NCBI GenBank assembly: GCA_036267355.1 | Contig: DATAWG010000036.1 | Coordinates: forward strand, 1-64,000 | Source of the DNA: Pirellulales bacterium | GTDB taxonomy: Bacteria > Planctomycetota > Planctomycetia > Pirellulales > DATAWG01 | DNA length: 64,000 nucleotides | Direction of reading: 5' to 3' | Shown: positions 42,614-51,937 of the stretch, piece after piece | Layout: the number at the start of each line of letters is the position of its first letter | Position numbering within the stretch: the stretch's first letter is position 1 | Program-made: the position numbers and the translations under genes | The notes under the pieces: generated by a model | Databases searched by the model: none | The model's input: only the letters and a program-made list of their open reading frames with translations | What the model was told of the DNA's origin: nothing

Positions 42614-45160
42614 CTACAGGGTGTCGCTGTCGGTGGCGCTGACGAGCGAGCCGGAGCCGAGCGTCTCGCCGGAACCTGCGGCTACGGTGGTTGTGTTGCT
42701 GAGGGTGCCGGTGGCTGTGTCGCTGATCGTTGCGGTGACGGTGTAGGTGATGCTGCTGCCGGCCGCCAGATCGACGGTGTCGCTGATATTGCCGGTGCCG
42801 CTGGCCGTGAAGCCGGTTGCCCCGGCCGTGCCGACGGCCGCGTACGTTTCAGCCGTGAAGTCGAGGTTCGAGGTCAGCGGGTCGCTGATCAGAGCACCCA
42901 CGGCGTTGCTGGGGCCGAAGTTGGTGACCGTGACCGTGTAGGTGATCTGCGTGCCCGGAGTCGCCGCACCGGTGGTGTTGGTCGTGCTCGAGCCGCCGTC
43001 GTTGTCGGACTTGGCGATCGTCAGAATGACGGTTGGCGTGAGCGTGTCGTTGACCGCGGCCGTGCCGACCGAGCCGGCGCCGAGCGATTCGCCGGCGGGC
43101 GGAGCGACGGTGGCGGAGTTGGTGAGCGTGCCGGTGGCGCTGGCCGCGATGTCGGCCGCGACGGTGTAAGTGATCGTGCTGCCGGCGGCAAGCGCCACGG
43201 TGTCGTTGATGCTGCCAGTTCCGCTGGCCGTGAAGCCCGTGGCTCCCGTCGTGCCGACGGCGGTGTAGGTGTCGGTCGAAATGTCGGTGTTCGTGGCCAG
43301 CAGATCCGCCACCGTCGCACCGGTCACTGCCGTCGTGCCCGTATTGGTGACCGTGATCGTGTAGGTGATTACCGTGCCGGGCGATGCGCTTCCGGTGGCG
43401 TTGGTGACGCTCGATCCACCGTCGCTGTCGGTTTTGGTGATTACGAGATCGACCGTGGGCGAAAGCGTGTCGGTGTCGATCGCCGATGGGACGGACGTGT
43501 TGCTCAGCACATCGCCCGTGCCGGCGGCAACCGTAGCGGTGTTGCTGAGCGTTCCGCTTGCGCTCGAGCTGATGTCGGCGACGACGGTGTAGGTAATGGT
43601 GCTGCCGGCGGCGAGATTCACCGTGTCGTCGATGTCGCCGCTGCTAGAGGCGGTAAAGCCCGTGGCGCCGGCCGTGCCGACGGCGGTGAAGGTGTCGCTC
43701 GTCAGATCGGTGTTCGTGGTCAACGTATCGGCGACAACGGCGCCCACGGCATTGCTCGCGCCCGTGTTGCTAACGGTGATCGTGTAGGTGATCACCGAGC
43801 CGGGCGCGGCTGCACCGGTGGCGGGCGTGACGCTCGAACCGCCGTCGTCGTCGGTCTTGGTGATCGTCAGCGTGACGGTCGTCGGGATGACGTCGTTGTC
43901 GGTCGCGGTGGTGATAGAACCGGCGCCGAGCGTTTCGCCGGCGCCTGCCGCGATCGTGGCGAAGTTGCTGATCGTTCCGGTGGCGGTGGCGCTGATATCG
44001 GCCATCACGGTGTAGGTGATGCTGCTGCCGGCGGCGAGATTCACGGTGTCGTCGATATTGCCGCTGCCGCTGGCGGTGAAGCCGGCGGCGCCGGCCGTGC
44101 CGACGGCGGTGTATGAGACGCTCGTGAAGTCGGCATTCGTGGTCAGCGGATCGGCGACGATCATACCGACGGCATTGCTCGGACCGGAGTTGGTCACGGT
44201 GATCGTGTAGGTGATTGTTCCGCCGGCCGAGGCGTTGCCGATCGCGTCGGTGACGCTCGAGCCGCCGTCGTTGTCGGTCTTGGTGATCGTCAGCACAACG
44301 GTGGGCACGAGATTGTCGGTATCGGTGGCGCTCAAGACCGAGGCGGGAACGGCGGTTTCGCCGCTGCCCGCAGCCACCGTGGCCATATTGGAAAGCGTGC
44401 CGGTGGCGCTCGAACTGATATCGGCGACGACGGTGTAGGTGATGCTGCTGCCGGCGGCGAGACTCGCCGTATCGTCGATATTGCCGCTGCCGCTGGCCGT
44501 AAAGCCGCTAGCGCCGGTTGTGCCGACGGCGGTAAACGTGTCGCTTGCGAAATCGGGGTTCGTCAAAATCGCGTCGGCGACGGTCGCGCCGACGGCGTTG
44601 CTCGGCCCGGTGTTCGTGACCGTGATCGTGTAGGTGATCGCGGCGCCGGGGGCGGCGGTGCCGGTCGTCGGCGTGACGCTCGAGCCGCCGTCGTTGTCGG
44701 TCTTGGCAATCGTCAGATCGACGTTGGGCGTGAGGGTGTCGGTGTCGGTGGCGGTGTTGTTCGCCGGGTTCGCGTCGACGAAGCCCGCGGGATCAGTGAC
44801 GGTGGCCGTGTTCGCCAGCGAACCGGTTGCGGACGGGTTGACGGTGGCGGTGACGGTGTAGGTGATCGTGGCGCCCGAAGGGAGATCCACCGTGTCGGCG
44901 ATGTTGCCGCTGCCGCTGGCGGCGTGAGTCAGATCGACCGCGCCACCGGTGGTGGCGACGGTATAGGTGTCCGACAAAATGCCGGCGGGGAATGTATCGG
45001 CGACCGTGGCGCCGTTCGCGGCGCTGGGGCCCGAATTGGCGACCTTGATCGTATAGGTGATGGTATCGCCGGGAATCGCCGAGCCGACAGCGGCGGTGAT
45101 GCTCGAGCCGCCGTCGTTGTCGGTCTTGGTGATCGAGAGATCGCCGCTGGGAGCTTTGAC
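42614..45160 (-). repeat. Six DUF11 repeats at an exact 423-bp period
   Basis: The corresponding codon positions of all six DUF11 units recur every 423 bases (141 codons) without length variation, seen at 42942, 43365, 43788, 44211, 44634 and 45057. The same regularity keeps the opposite strand open, which explains the long plus-strand shadow frames. Confidence 0.85.
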
Positions 45161-48100
45161 GATCGCAATCGCGTCGGCCAACACGATGCCGTTGGCATTG
45201 TTGTTGAGCGTGACGCGAAGCAGCGTGCCGGTGACCGTAACGGTGCCGAGGTATTGGAAGGCCGTGTTGGAGAACGAGCTGCCGCTCGGCAATAACTGCT
45301 GATCGACCGAAACGGTGCCGACCGACGTGTTGCCGTTGTAAAGCGTGAAGGGGCTATTGGTGGCGATCGTCGCCGGCGCGTTCACGGTCGACCAAGTGGC
45401 GTAAATCATGTAGACGCCCGTCGTCAGGCCGGCAAACGACCACGTGGCTTGCGAACCGCCGACGCCCGGCGCCGCCTTGGCGTAATGTTCGCCGCTGTCG
45501 AAGCCGAATTTCGTCGTGCTCCAGGTGCCGGCGAGCGAGAAGCCGCTTCCGCTGTCGTCGATGATCGTCGGCGTCGCGGTGGTCGATGTCAGCCCGGTGC
45601 CTTGGATATTGAACGTGAACGTGCCGAGTTGCGGATCGCTGCTGAGAATGGTCACCGTGCCGGTTTGCAGGCCGACACTCGTGGGCGCGAACTTGATTTG
45701 GAACGTCGTGCTCGCGCCGGGGGCCAGCGAGTCGCTCGCCGGTTGGCTCACGACGCTGAAGCCGGCGCCGGTTATGGAAACCGGAGTGACGCCGGTCAGC
45801 GTCAAGGTGGATTGGCCATTGTTGGTGATCGTATAGGTTTCGGTGACCGCGGCGGCGGGAGTGTTTTCGGTTACCGAGCCGAAATTCGTGCCGTTGGCGA
45901 TTTGGGGAGTTCCGCCCGGGGCGATTGCCACCGAATTGCCGCTGACGCCGATCTCGCCGGCCGTGATGCCATCGCCCGTGATATTGATCTTGAAACTCGG
46001 CGCGACCGGATCGTTGCTGGCGATTGTTATCGCCCCGTTGACCACGCCCGGAGTCGTCGGAGCGAACTTTACCTGGAACGTGACCGAAGCGCCGGGCGCC
46101 AGAGAATCCACCGCAGGCTGGCTCACGAGCGAGAAGCCCGTGCCGCTCACCGTCACCGGCGCGGCGCCCGTTAGGGTGAGCGTCTGGCCCCCCGAGTTGC
46201 TGATCGTGTAGGTTTCGGTGATGCTTCCGCCCGGAGCGATCGTTTCGCCGAAGTTGGTGCCGTTGGACGCCGATTCGGCGCCGTTGTTGTTGGCGATGGC
46301 TACTCCGTCGCCCGTCAGCGCGATCGATTGAGTCGAGGTCGCGACGATGGGCACGATCACCACCGCATCGGCGGCCACGGTGCCGTTGGCCTTGTTGCTG
46401 AGCACCACCTTGAGCGAAGTGCCGGTGACGTTGACGGTGCCGAGCAATTGGAACGTCGTGCCGGAATAGGTCGGGCCGTTGGGGGCGACCTTTTCATTCA
46501 CCGCAATCGTGCCGACGGCGGTGCTGCCGTTGTAGAGCGTGAAGGGCGCGTTGCTGGCCAGACTGGATGAAGCTGGCCAGGTCGTATACACCAGGTAACT
46601 GCCCGCCGTGAGACCGCTAAAGCTGAAGGTCGCGGTGGATGTGCCGGTGCCGGCGGGGGCGGCGTGATCCGTGCCGCCGAAGCCGGTGGAATTCTGCGTC
46701 CACGTTCCCACCAGCGCTGCGGCCGTGTCTTGAACCGCCGTCGGCGTCGTGCCCGTGCCTTGCAGGAAGAGCTCGAAGGCGCTGGGATAATCGGGATCGT
46801 TGGTGACGATGGCCACCGAGCCGGTTTGCAGGCCCGTGGCGGTCGGCGAGAAGGCAACTTGGAAAGTCGTCGATGCGCCCGGCGCCAGCGAAGTAACCGC
46901 CGGCTGGCTGACGATCGTAAAGCTCGAGCCGACCGCCCGCACCGGCGTGCTTCCGAAGGTGAGCGTGGCGAGGCCGTAGTTGGTGAGCGTAAATGTGTGG
47001 ACGACGTCGCCGAATCCGACGGGCGTCGAGCCGAAGTCGGTGCCGTTGGCGGTTTCCGGCGTGGCATTCGTCGCGACTCCAGTTAGATTGTCGCTGACGC
47101 CCAATTCCGGATATTTCACGACGACGCCCGGCAACGGGCCGATTTCAATCGAATCCGCAATCACATCGCCGCCGGCATTGTTGGTGATCGCGACGCGGAG
47201 CGTGCTCGACGTGATGTCCACGATGCCGAGGATCTGCCAACCCGCAACCGACGCTCCATTGGGCGCGACGCTTTGATTGGCGATCGTGGCCCCGACCGGT
47301 TTGCCGGAATCGTAGAACGTGAACGATGTGTTGCTGGCCGCATTCTGGAGCGGCGCCCAGGTGCCGAGGATTTCGTATTGCCCGGGCGCGAGGCCGGTGA
47401 ACGTGTAATCGGCTTGCGAAGAGCCGTTTCCGGGAAGGGCATACAGTTCGCTGCCGTTGACGCCGGCCGAATAGGTGCTCCAGCTTCCGGTCGTGCTGAA
47501 GCCGGTCGGATTGCTGTTGTCGATCGACGCGACGATCGCCGGCGGTGGATTCACGCCCGTGCCGCTCACCTCGAACACGAATGGGTCTGGATGCGATGAG
47601 TCGTCGCTGGCGATCTCCACATCGGCCACGACCGGCCCCGGCCCGATCGGCGCGAATTGAACCGTAAACGTCGTCGATTGTCCTGTGGGAACGTCGAGGC
47701 TAGCGGGCTGCGCCGACACCGTGAACCCACCGCTGCCGCTCACCGGCACGATTGTCACGCCGGCGATCGTCAACGGCAGGGCCCCGCCGTTGCTCAGGAT
47801 CGTGTAGGTTTCGATAACGGTGCCGCCGTTGTCGAGCGCGCTGCCGAAGCTGGTGGCGTTGGTCGTGGATGGCGAGGATTCGTTGTAGCTGATCGTCTGG
47901 CCATCGCCTTCCACTGCCATTGCGGCGAATGGGGCCAGGGCCGTGCCCGACACGTTGAAGACGAACGGCTCGGGATCGGCGCCGTCGTTGGAGAAGATTT
48001 CCACTTTCCCGGTGACCGCGCCGGCCAAGGTGGGTGCGAATTCGACCGTAAATGTCGTCGATTGGCCCGGAGCCAAGGTGTCGCTGGCCGGCGGCGTCGA

Positions 48101-49945
48101 AACGCTAAAGCCGGTCAAAGTGCCCACCGGCACGACGCTGATCGACGAGATATCGAGCGTGGCGATGGTGCTGTAGTTGGTGATCGTGTAGGTTTCGAAG
48201 GCGGTGCCGCCGGAGGCGTAAATGCTGCCGAAATTGGTGTCGTTGGTGGTGCTGGTGGTCGTTTCGTTGTAGGGAATCGAATGGCCGTTGCCGAACACTT
48301 CCATGCCCGGCGGCAGATCCACGGTGTTGGTCGAGGAAATGCCGTTGGCGCTCTCCGTGACCGTATAAATGCCGGCCGTCAGCGTTGTGGGCACGGTGAA
48401 TTTGACGCTCTCTTCGAGGCCGCCCGTCGCCACGCCCGTGCTGCTCCAGTCGTAGGTCTCGGCGTAAATAATCGTGCCGGTCGGGCTGGTGAGCTGCACG
48501 ATCGGATAGTTGGTGTCCATGGCGTTGTCGTCGCCATAGACGGCCCCTTCGTCGAGGCCATTTAGCTGTGTGCCGGTCAGCGTGTAGGTGTTTCCGCCGT
48601 TGAAGCCGATGCCGGTGATCACCGGTTGCCACGAAGTCTGCGGGCTGCCGACCGGCGTGTAGACTTCCATCGGACCGAGTTCATTCGCCAGCAGCACTTG
48701 CCCGTTCGGCAAGTCGAGCATGTTCAACTGGTAGGCGTTTTCACCGGGAGGGTTGCCAAATAGGTTGGCAAACGCAACCGACGCCGGAGTGACGTCGGTA
48801 TACGTGTTCGTGGTGGGATTGAATTCGAAGATGTACGTCCCGTTCGGGAAGCTGTATTCTCCGCCGGTCGAATTCCCCAGGGGCGACAGCGAAATAAGGA
48901 TGTCGCCATTGACCATCTCCGCTCCGGGATCGTCGGTGGCGACGAGTTGCGTTTGCTGGCCGTTGATCGATACGGTCGGCTCGTTGGGTCCGGCCGACCA
49001 TTGGTTTGTCGTGGGATCGTAAATGTCCGTCGTGCCGGTCGCTCCGAACAGAATCACATTCCCGTTGGTCATCAAGAACCCCGGACCGAGCTCGTAGCCG
49101 ACATTCGTCGAGCTGAGAATGGTCGCCGGGTCGGCCGGGTTCATCGAACTGGCGTCGACCCAGGTGTTCGTCGCGGGGATGTACCGCTGGGCCTGAAATA
49201 CGCCGCCGTTGATCGTCGACGTGATGTCGTACGACAGAATGCTTCCGTCGGGCAGCTTAACCCAGGTTTCTTCGGCGCTCGGGTCGTCGTAGAGCTTCGT
49301 GCCGCCGCTGGACCATGTATTCGTCGTTGGATTATAGATGTAAGTTTGCGGACCGTTTAGCCATCCGGTCAGCACGTTTCCGTCGGGAAGCACTTCGATC
49401 GGATCGTCGCCGAGCGAGCTGTCCGGAGTCGGATCACTCGGTATATTGGTCCACGTGCCCCCAGTGCCGACATACGGATTGAAGATCTCCGCCGTATTCG
49501 TGTCATTGTTGTCGCTATTCGGGTCGGAATACTCTCCGCCAACGACAAATAGATTGCCATTCTGCAACAGCGCGGAAGGAAAGAAGAGCCGGGCGACGTT
49601 CGAACTCGAAACCGTCGACCACGTGCCGTTGACATAGCTGCCCGTCGCATCGGGCGTCAACTCGAACCACGTGTTGGTCGCCGCATCGCTCCCTTGCTGG
49701 ACCAAGACGCTGCCGTTGGACAATAGCGCAACGGCCTGCGTGCCGGTCGGGGCCGCCGTGGGATTCGAGCCTGTGACGAGCGTCCAGGTGCCGGGCGTGG
49801 TGAGCATCGCCCGCGTTTCCAGCGATTCGAGACTCAAGCTGCGCGATGCGCCGCTCCAGCGTTCGAGGCGGAGCTTCCGCCCGGATCGTTTGGGCCGTCG
49901 CGAATGTTCACCCCCACCCGACCACCACTTCCGCCATGAACGCAT
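42614..49945 (-). CDS. Giant exported repeat protein (kelch, choice-of-anchor D, golvesin-like, DUF11)
   Basis: 2443 residues. The N-terminus carries SLSLESLETRAMLTT, a planctomycete LEPR-XLL-type start found on very large exported proteins. Then come a kelch/galactose-oxidase-like propeller (about 50-430), an IPT-like domain (about 430-550), and five choice-of-anchor D repeats (marked by TNFGS-type turns and DTLAPGQSTTFTVEFAP; about 555-1590). Three golvesin-C-like carbohydrate-binding-type domains are interleaved with these (marked TYSAGVNGSELY, TGFGGTDHAA and FGFDSGEHYA). Six DUF11 repeats (ITKTDNDGGSSVT...) then run from about 1600 to the end. The protein stops at SATDSDTL, where earlier repeats continue into the next copy, so it may be truncated: no PEP-CTERM, dockerin or sorting tail is present. 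Its role is probably adhesion or surface structure. ATG start. Confidence 0.85.
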   Translation of the reverse strand: MRSWRKWWSGGGEHSRRPKRSGRKLRLERWSGASRSLSLESLETRAMLTTPGTWTLVTGSNPTAAPTGTQAVALLSNGSVLVQQGSDAATNTWFELTPDATGSYVNGTWSTVSSSNVARLFFPSALLQNGNLFVVGGEYSDPNSDNNDTNTAEIFNPYVGTGGTWTNIPSDPTPDSSLGDDPIEVLPDGNVLTGWLNGPQTYIYNPTTNTWSSGGTKLYDDPSAEETWVKLPDGSILSYDITSTINGGVFQAQRYIPATNTWVDASSMNPADPATILSSTNVGYELGPGFLMTNGNVILFGATGTTDIYDPTTNQWSAGPNEPTVSINGQQTQLVATDDPGAEMVNGDILISLSPLGNSTGGEYSFPNGTYIFEFNPTTNTYTDVTPASVAFANLFGNPPGENAYQLNMLDLPNGQVLLANELGPMEVYTPVGSPQTSWQPVITGIGFNGGNTYTLTGTQLNGLDEGAVYGDDNAMDTNYPIVQLTSPTGTIIYAETYDWSSTGVATGGLEESVKFTVPTTLTAGIYTVTESANGISSTNTVDLPPGMEVFGNGHSIPYNETTTSTTNDTNFGSIYASGGTAFETYTITNYSTIATLDISSISVVPVGTLTGFSVSTPPASDTLAPGQSTTFTVEFAPTLAGAVTGKVEIFSNDGADPEPFVFNVSGTALAPFAAMAVEGDGQTISYNESSPSTTNATSFGSALDNGGTVIETYTILSNGGALPLTIAGVTIVPVSGSGGFTVSAQPASLDVPTGQSTTFTVQFAPIGPGPVVADVEIASDDSSHPDPFVFEVSGTGVNPPPAIVASIDNSNPTGFSTTGSWSTYSAGVNGSELYALPGNGSSQADYTFTGLAPGQYEILGTWAPLQNAASNTSFTFYDSGKPVGATIANQSVAPNGASVAGWQILGIVDITSSTLRVAITNNAGGDVIADSIEIGPLPGVVVKYPELGVSDNLTGVATNATPETANGTDFGSTPVGFGDVVHTFTLTNYGLATLTFGSTPVRAVGSSFTIVSQPAVTSLAPGASTTFQVAFSPTATGLQTGSVAIVTNDPDYPSAFELFLQGTGTTPTAVQDTAAALVGTWTQNSTGFGGTDHAAPAGTGTSTATFSFSGLTAGSYLVYTTWPASSSLASNAPFTLYNGSTAVGTIAVNEKVAPNGPTYSGTTFQLLGTVNVTGTSLKVVLSNKANGTVAADAVVIVPIVATSTQSIALTGDGVAIANNNGAESASNGTNFGETIAPGGSITETYTISNSGGQTLTLTGAAPVTVSGTGFSLVSQPAVDSLAPGASVTFQVKFAPTTPGVVNGAITIASNDPVAPSFKINITGDGITAGEIGVSGNSVAIAPGGTPQIANGTNFGSVTENTPAAAVTETYTITNNGQSTLTLTGVTPVSITGAGFSVVSQPASDSLAPGASTTFQIKFAPTSVGLQTGTVTILSSDPQLGTFTFNIQGTGLTSTTATPTIIDDSGSGFSLAGTWSTTKFGFDSGEHYAKAAPGVGGSQATWSFAGLTTGVYMIYATWSTVNAPATIATNSPFTLYNGNTSVGTVSVDQQLLPSGSSFSNTAFQYLGTVTVTGTLLRVTLNNNANGIVLADAIAIVKAPSGDLSITKTDNDGGSSITAAVGSAIPGDTITYTIKVANSGPSAANGATVADTFPAGILSDTYTVATTGGAVDLTHAASGSGNIADTVDLPSGATITYTVTATVNPSATGSLANTATVTDPAGFVDANPANNTATDTDTLTPNVDLTIAKTDNDGGSSVTPTTGTAAPGAAITYTITVTNTGPSNAVGATVADAILTNPDFASDTFTAVGTTGASGFTASGSGNIDDTASLAAGSSITYTVVADISSSATGTLSNMATVAAGSGETAVPASVLSATDTDNLVPTVVLTITKTDNDGGSSVTDAIGNASAGGTITYTITVTNSGPSNAVGMIVADPLTTNADFTSVSYTAVGTAGAAGFTASGSGNIDDTVNLAAGSSITYTVMADISATATGTISNFATIAAGAGETLGAGSITTATDNDVIPTTVTLTITKTDDDGGSSVTPATGAAAPGSVITYTITVSNTGASNAVGAVVADTLTTNTDLTSDTFTAVGTAGATGFTASSSGDIDDTVNLAAGSTITYTVVADISSSASGTLSNTATVAAGTGDVLSNTSVPSAIDTDTLSPTVDLVITKTDSDGGSSVTNATGSASPGTVITYTITVTNTGTTAVTGATVADLLATNTDISTDTYTAVGTTGATGFTASGTGSINDTVALAAGSTITYTVAADIAASATGTLTNSATVAPPAGESLGAGSVGTAAVNDTLTPTVILTIAKSDNDGGSSTTNTTGAATPGTQITYTVTVTNFGPSNAVGALISDPLTSNLDFTAETYAAVGTAGATGFTASGTGNISDTVDLAAGSSITYTVTATISDTATGTLSNTTTVAAGSGETLGSGSLVSATDSDTL

Positions 49946-50107
49946 AACACAAACTCCAAGATGTTAGTCCCGCCCCCCCTTGCCGAAGGGCATTTCGGTG
50001 CGACGTTCCAGCCTACTCACGATGAAGATTTAACGCAAGTTTCCGGTCCGGCATTCGCACCAAAGCTCGCGCAATCGCTTCCGTCGGCACGGCCTCGGAC
50101 AACGGCA

Positions 50108-50179
50108 GGGGCGAGGGGCGAGGGGCGAGGGACGAGGGACGAGGGACGAGGGGCGAGGGACGAGGGGCGAGGGGCGAGG
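50108..50179. repeat. 7-bp tandem array GGGGCGA/GGGACGA
   Basis: About ten head-to-tail units on the plus strand upstream of the giant gene. The same unit, inverted, forms the nfo C-terminus (50304-50333) and part of parA. Confidence 0.85.
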
Positions 50180-50190
50180 CAATGCCGGGT

Positions 50191-50260
50191 GCCGCTGCCG
50201 GCTTGTCCAGCAGCGCTCGGTTGTCGAGCGGCTCTCACTGCTGGACAAGCCAGCAGCGGC
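50191..50260. repeat. 70-bp inverted repeat (GGCTTGTCCAGCAG)
   Basis: Long imperfect arms (GCTTGTCCAGCAG at 50200-50212 and CTGCTGGACAAGC at 50238-50250, extended outward to GCCGCTGC/GCAGCGGC) form a strong hairpin between the giant gene and nfo. Confidence 0.75.
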
Positions 50261-50300
50261 AAACTCGGCCGTATTCCAGCCCCGAACCCCGAACCACGCC

Positions 50301-51191
50301 TCACTCGCCCCTCGCCCCTCGCCCCTCGCCCCTAATCAGCCCTCGCAACGTCGCCAGATTCATCCGATCCAACTCCTCGCCGCGAAATTCGCCGTCGGCC
50401 TCTTTCGGCGTTTCCAGATACATCGGAATCTTGCCGAACCGCCGGTCGTTCACCAGCAGCCGAAACGGCTCCAGCCCCATCGCGCCGTGCCCGATGTGCG
50501 CATGCCGGTCGACGCGCGAACCCAGCGGCTTCTTGCTGTCGTTGAGATGAAACGCTCGAATGCGATCCAAACCGACCAATCGGTCGATCTCGCGCATCGT
50601 GGCCAGATATTCCTTCCGCGGCGCGAGCGGATAGCCGGCGGCAAACACATGGCACGTGTCGATGCAAACGCCCAATCGTTCGGGCTCGCCCACACCGCCG
50701 ATGATCGCCGCCAAATGCTCGAAGCGGCAACCGAGCGACGAACCCTGCCCGGCCGTGTTCTCCAGCAGCGTCTGCACTTTCAGCGCGGGCGTTTGCCGGT
50801 GTACTTCATCCAGCGCCCGCACGATCTGGGCGAGGCCGGCTGCCTCACTGGTGCTCGTGTACGCCCCGGGATGGGCGACGACATAAGGAATGCCCAACTG
50901 CTCGGCCCGCAAGAGCTCGACGACAAAGGCGTCGACCGATTGCTTCCACAGCGGCCCATCCGCCGCCGCCATATTGATCAGATAAGAATTATGGGAAAGC
51001 GGATGCGCAATCTTGTGTTCGGCCAGCGCAGAGCGAAATCGCGCGACATCGTCATCAACAATCGGCTTGGCCCGCCATTGATTGTTGTTCTTCGTAAACA
51101 ACTGCACGCATTGGCACCCACACCGGGCCGCCGCTTCGACCGCTTTGTAATAGCCCCCCGCAATCGATTGATGAGCGCCGAAAATGGGCAT
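50301..51191 (-). CDS. nfo: Endonuclease IV (AP endonuclease)
   Basis: A 296-residue metal-dependent AP endonuclease for base-excision repair. N-terminal FGAHQSIAGG, SHNSYLINMA, VAHPGAY, LLENTAGQG, GVCIDTCHVFAAGY, FHLNDSK and the C-terminal YLETPKEADGEF include the zinc-binding His, Glu and Asp residues. The ATG at 51189-51191 gives the normal start (MPIFGAHQ); the open frame runs upstream to 51338. The last 10 residues (RGEGRGARGE) are a translated GGGGCGA repeat after the natural end TLRGLI. Confidence 0.94.
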   Translation of the reverse strand: MPIFGAHQSIAGGYYKAVEAAARCGCQCVQLFTKNNNQWRAKPIVDDDVARFRSALAEHKIAHPLSHNSYLINMAAADGPLWKQSVDAFVVELLRAEQLGIPYVVAHPGAYTSTSEAAGLAQIVRALDEVHRQTPALKVQTLLENTAGQGSSLGCRFEHLAAIIGGVGEPERLGVCIDTCHVFAAGYPLAPRKEYLATMREIDRLVGLDRIRAFHLNDSKKPLGSRVDRHAHIGHGAMGLEPFRLLVNDRRFGKIPMYLETPKEADGEFRGEELDRMNLATLRGLIRGEGRGARGE

Positions 51192-51279
51192 GAGAACCAA
51201 AGGTTCGGAGGATGGCTGGAAAAACGACCGCGGCCGCCCATCTAAAACTCGTTCGCACGTCCCAAGGCCTCGTGCCTGC

Positions 51280-51440
51280 GTGCGAATTAGTTCGCGCCGG
51301 AAAAAGCTGCGGATTGAATCGCCAGACCGCGCAGCCACTCACCCCGATCAACGTCACGAACATCACTATATATAGCCAACCGCGGTGCCAGCGCCAGGTG
51401 CCCGCCGGCAGAAACATGCACGCCGCGGCAAACGCCGGCT
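51280..51440 (-). pseudogene. Truncated isoprenylcysteine methyltransferase-like fragment
   Basis: One frame reads AACMFLPAGTWRWHRGWLYI, then VMFVTLIGVSGCAVW and RFNPQLFPAR, matching the first transmembrane region of ICMT/NnrU-type membrane methyltransferases (FLPAGTW...GW pattern). It is closed by a stop about 10 codons upstream and degenerates downstream, with no catalytic domain. Probably a relic. Confidence 0.5.
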
Positions 51441-51609
51441 TCGAAACGATCGACTACATAACCCGGCGGCGATCGAGCTTCTCGGCTTTCGGCGGAGCAT
51501 CGGCTTTCGGCGGAGCATCCATCGCATCCAAAAATAGGGGTGCCAGGCCCACGGCCCCCACTGCCCTGACTTAGAATTACCCACAATATCCACTCGGGGC
51601 ACCATCAAA

Positions 51610-51655
51610 CGCGTCGGCCTGAAACGCGTCGGCCTGAAACGCGTCGGCCTGAAAG
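51610..51655. repeat. 15-bp tandem repeat ACGCGTCGGCCTGAA (3 units)
   Basis: Three exact units, then GGCCGATTCTACCGG. The gap 51450-51937 also has a duplicated TTTCGGCGGAGCATC and a half copy of the GGTGCCAxGCCCAC element near 51540. I see no gene in it. Confidence 0.75.
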
Positions 51656-51937
51656 GCCGATTCTACCGGCCCAGGCCGGAGCCGCGCGAGCGGTGGAGGC
51701 CTGGGTCAATGGCCGCGCATGGCCCGTCGGCCCTGACGGGGCCGTTCAATAGGACAACGCGAATTTCGGAACGGCCGCTTTAGGGCCGGACGAGGCGTTG
51801 ACTGCGTGCCCGGGGCTACGCCGCTCACGCGGCTCCGCCCTAGGCTGCCCGCACCCATCAATACTCGCATGGCGTCGTCCTGCCGGATTTGTCATAATAC
51901 ACGCTTTAGGAAACTCTTTCTGCCGGAGGGCAGCGCT

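Noticed and set aside
42747-44861. Row of evenly spaced plus-strand open frames (about 64 and 75 residues alternately)
   Set aside because: They are the antisense of the 423-bp DUF11 repeats of the giant gene; the even spacing follows from the repeat period.
48947-49360. 137-residue plus-strand frame
   Set aside because: Antisense of the kelch region of the giant protein.
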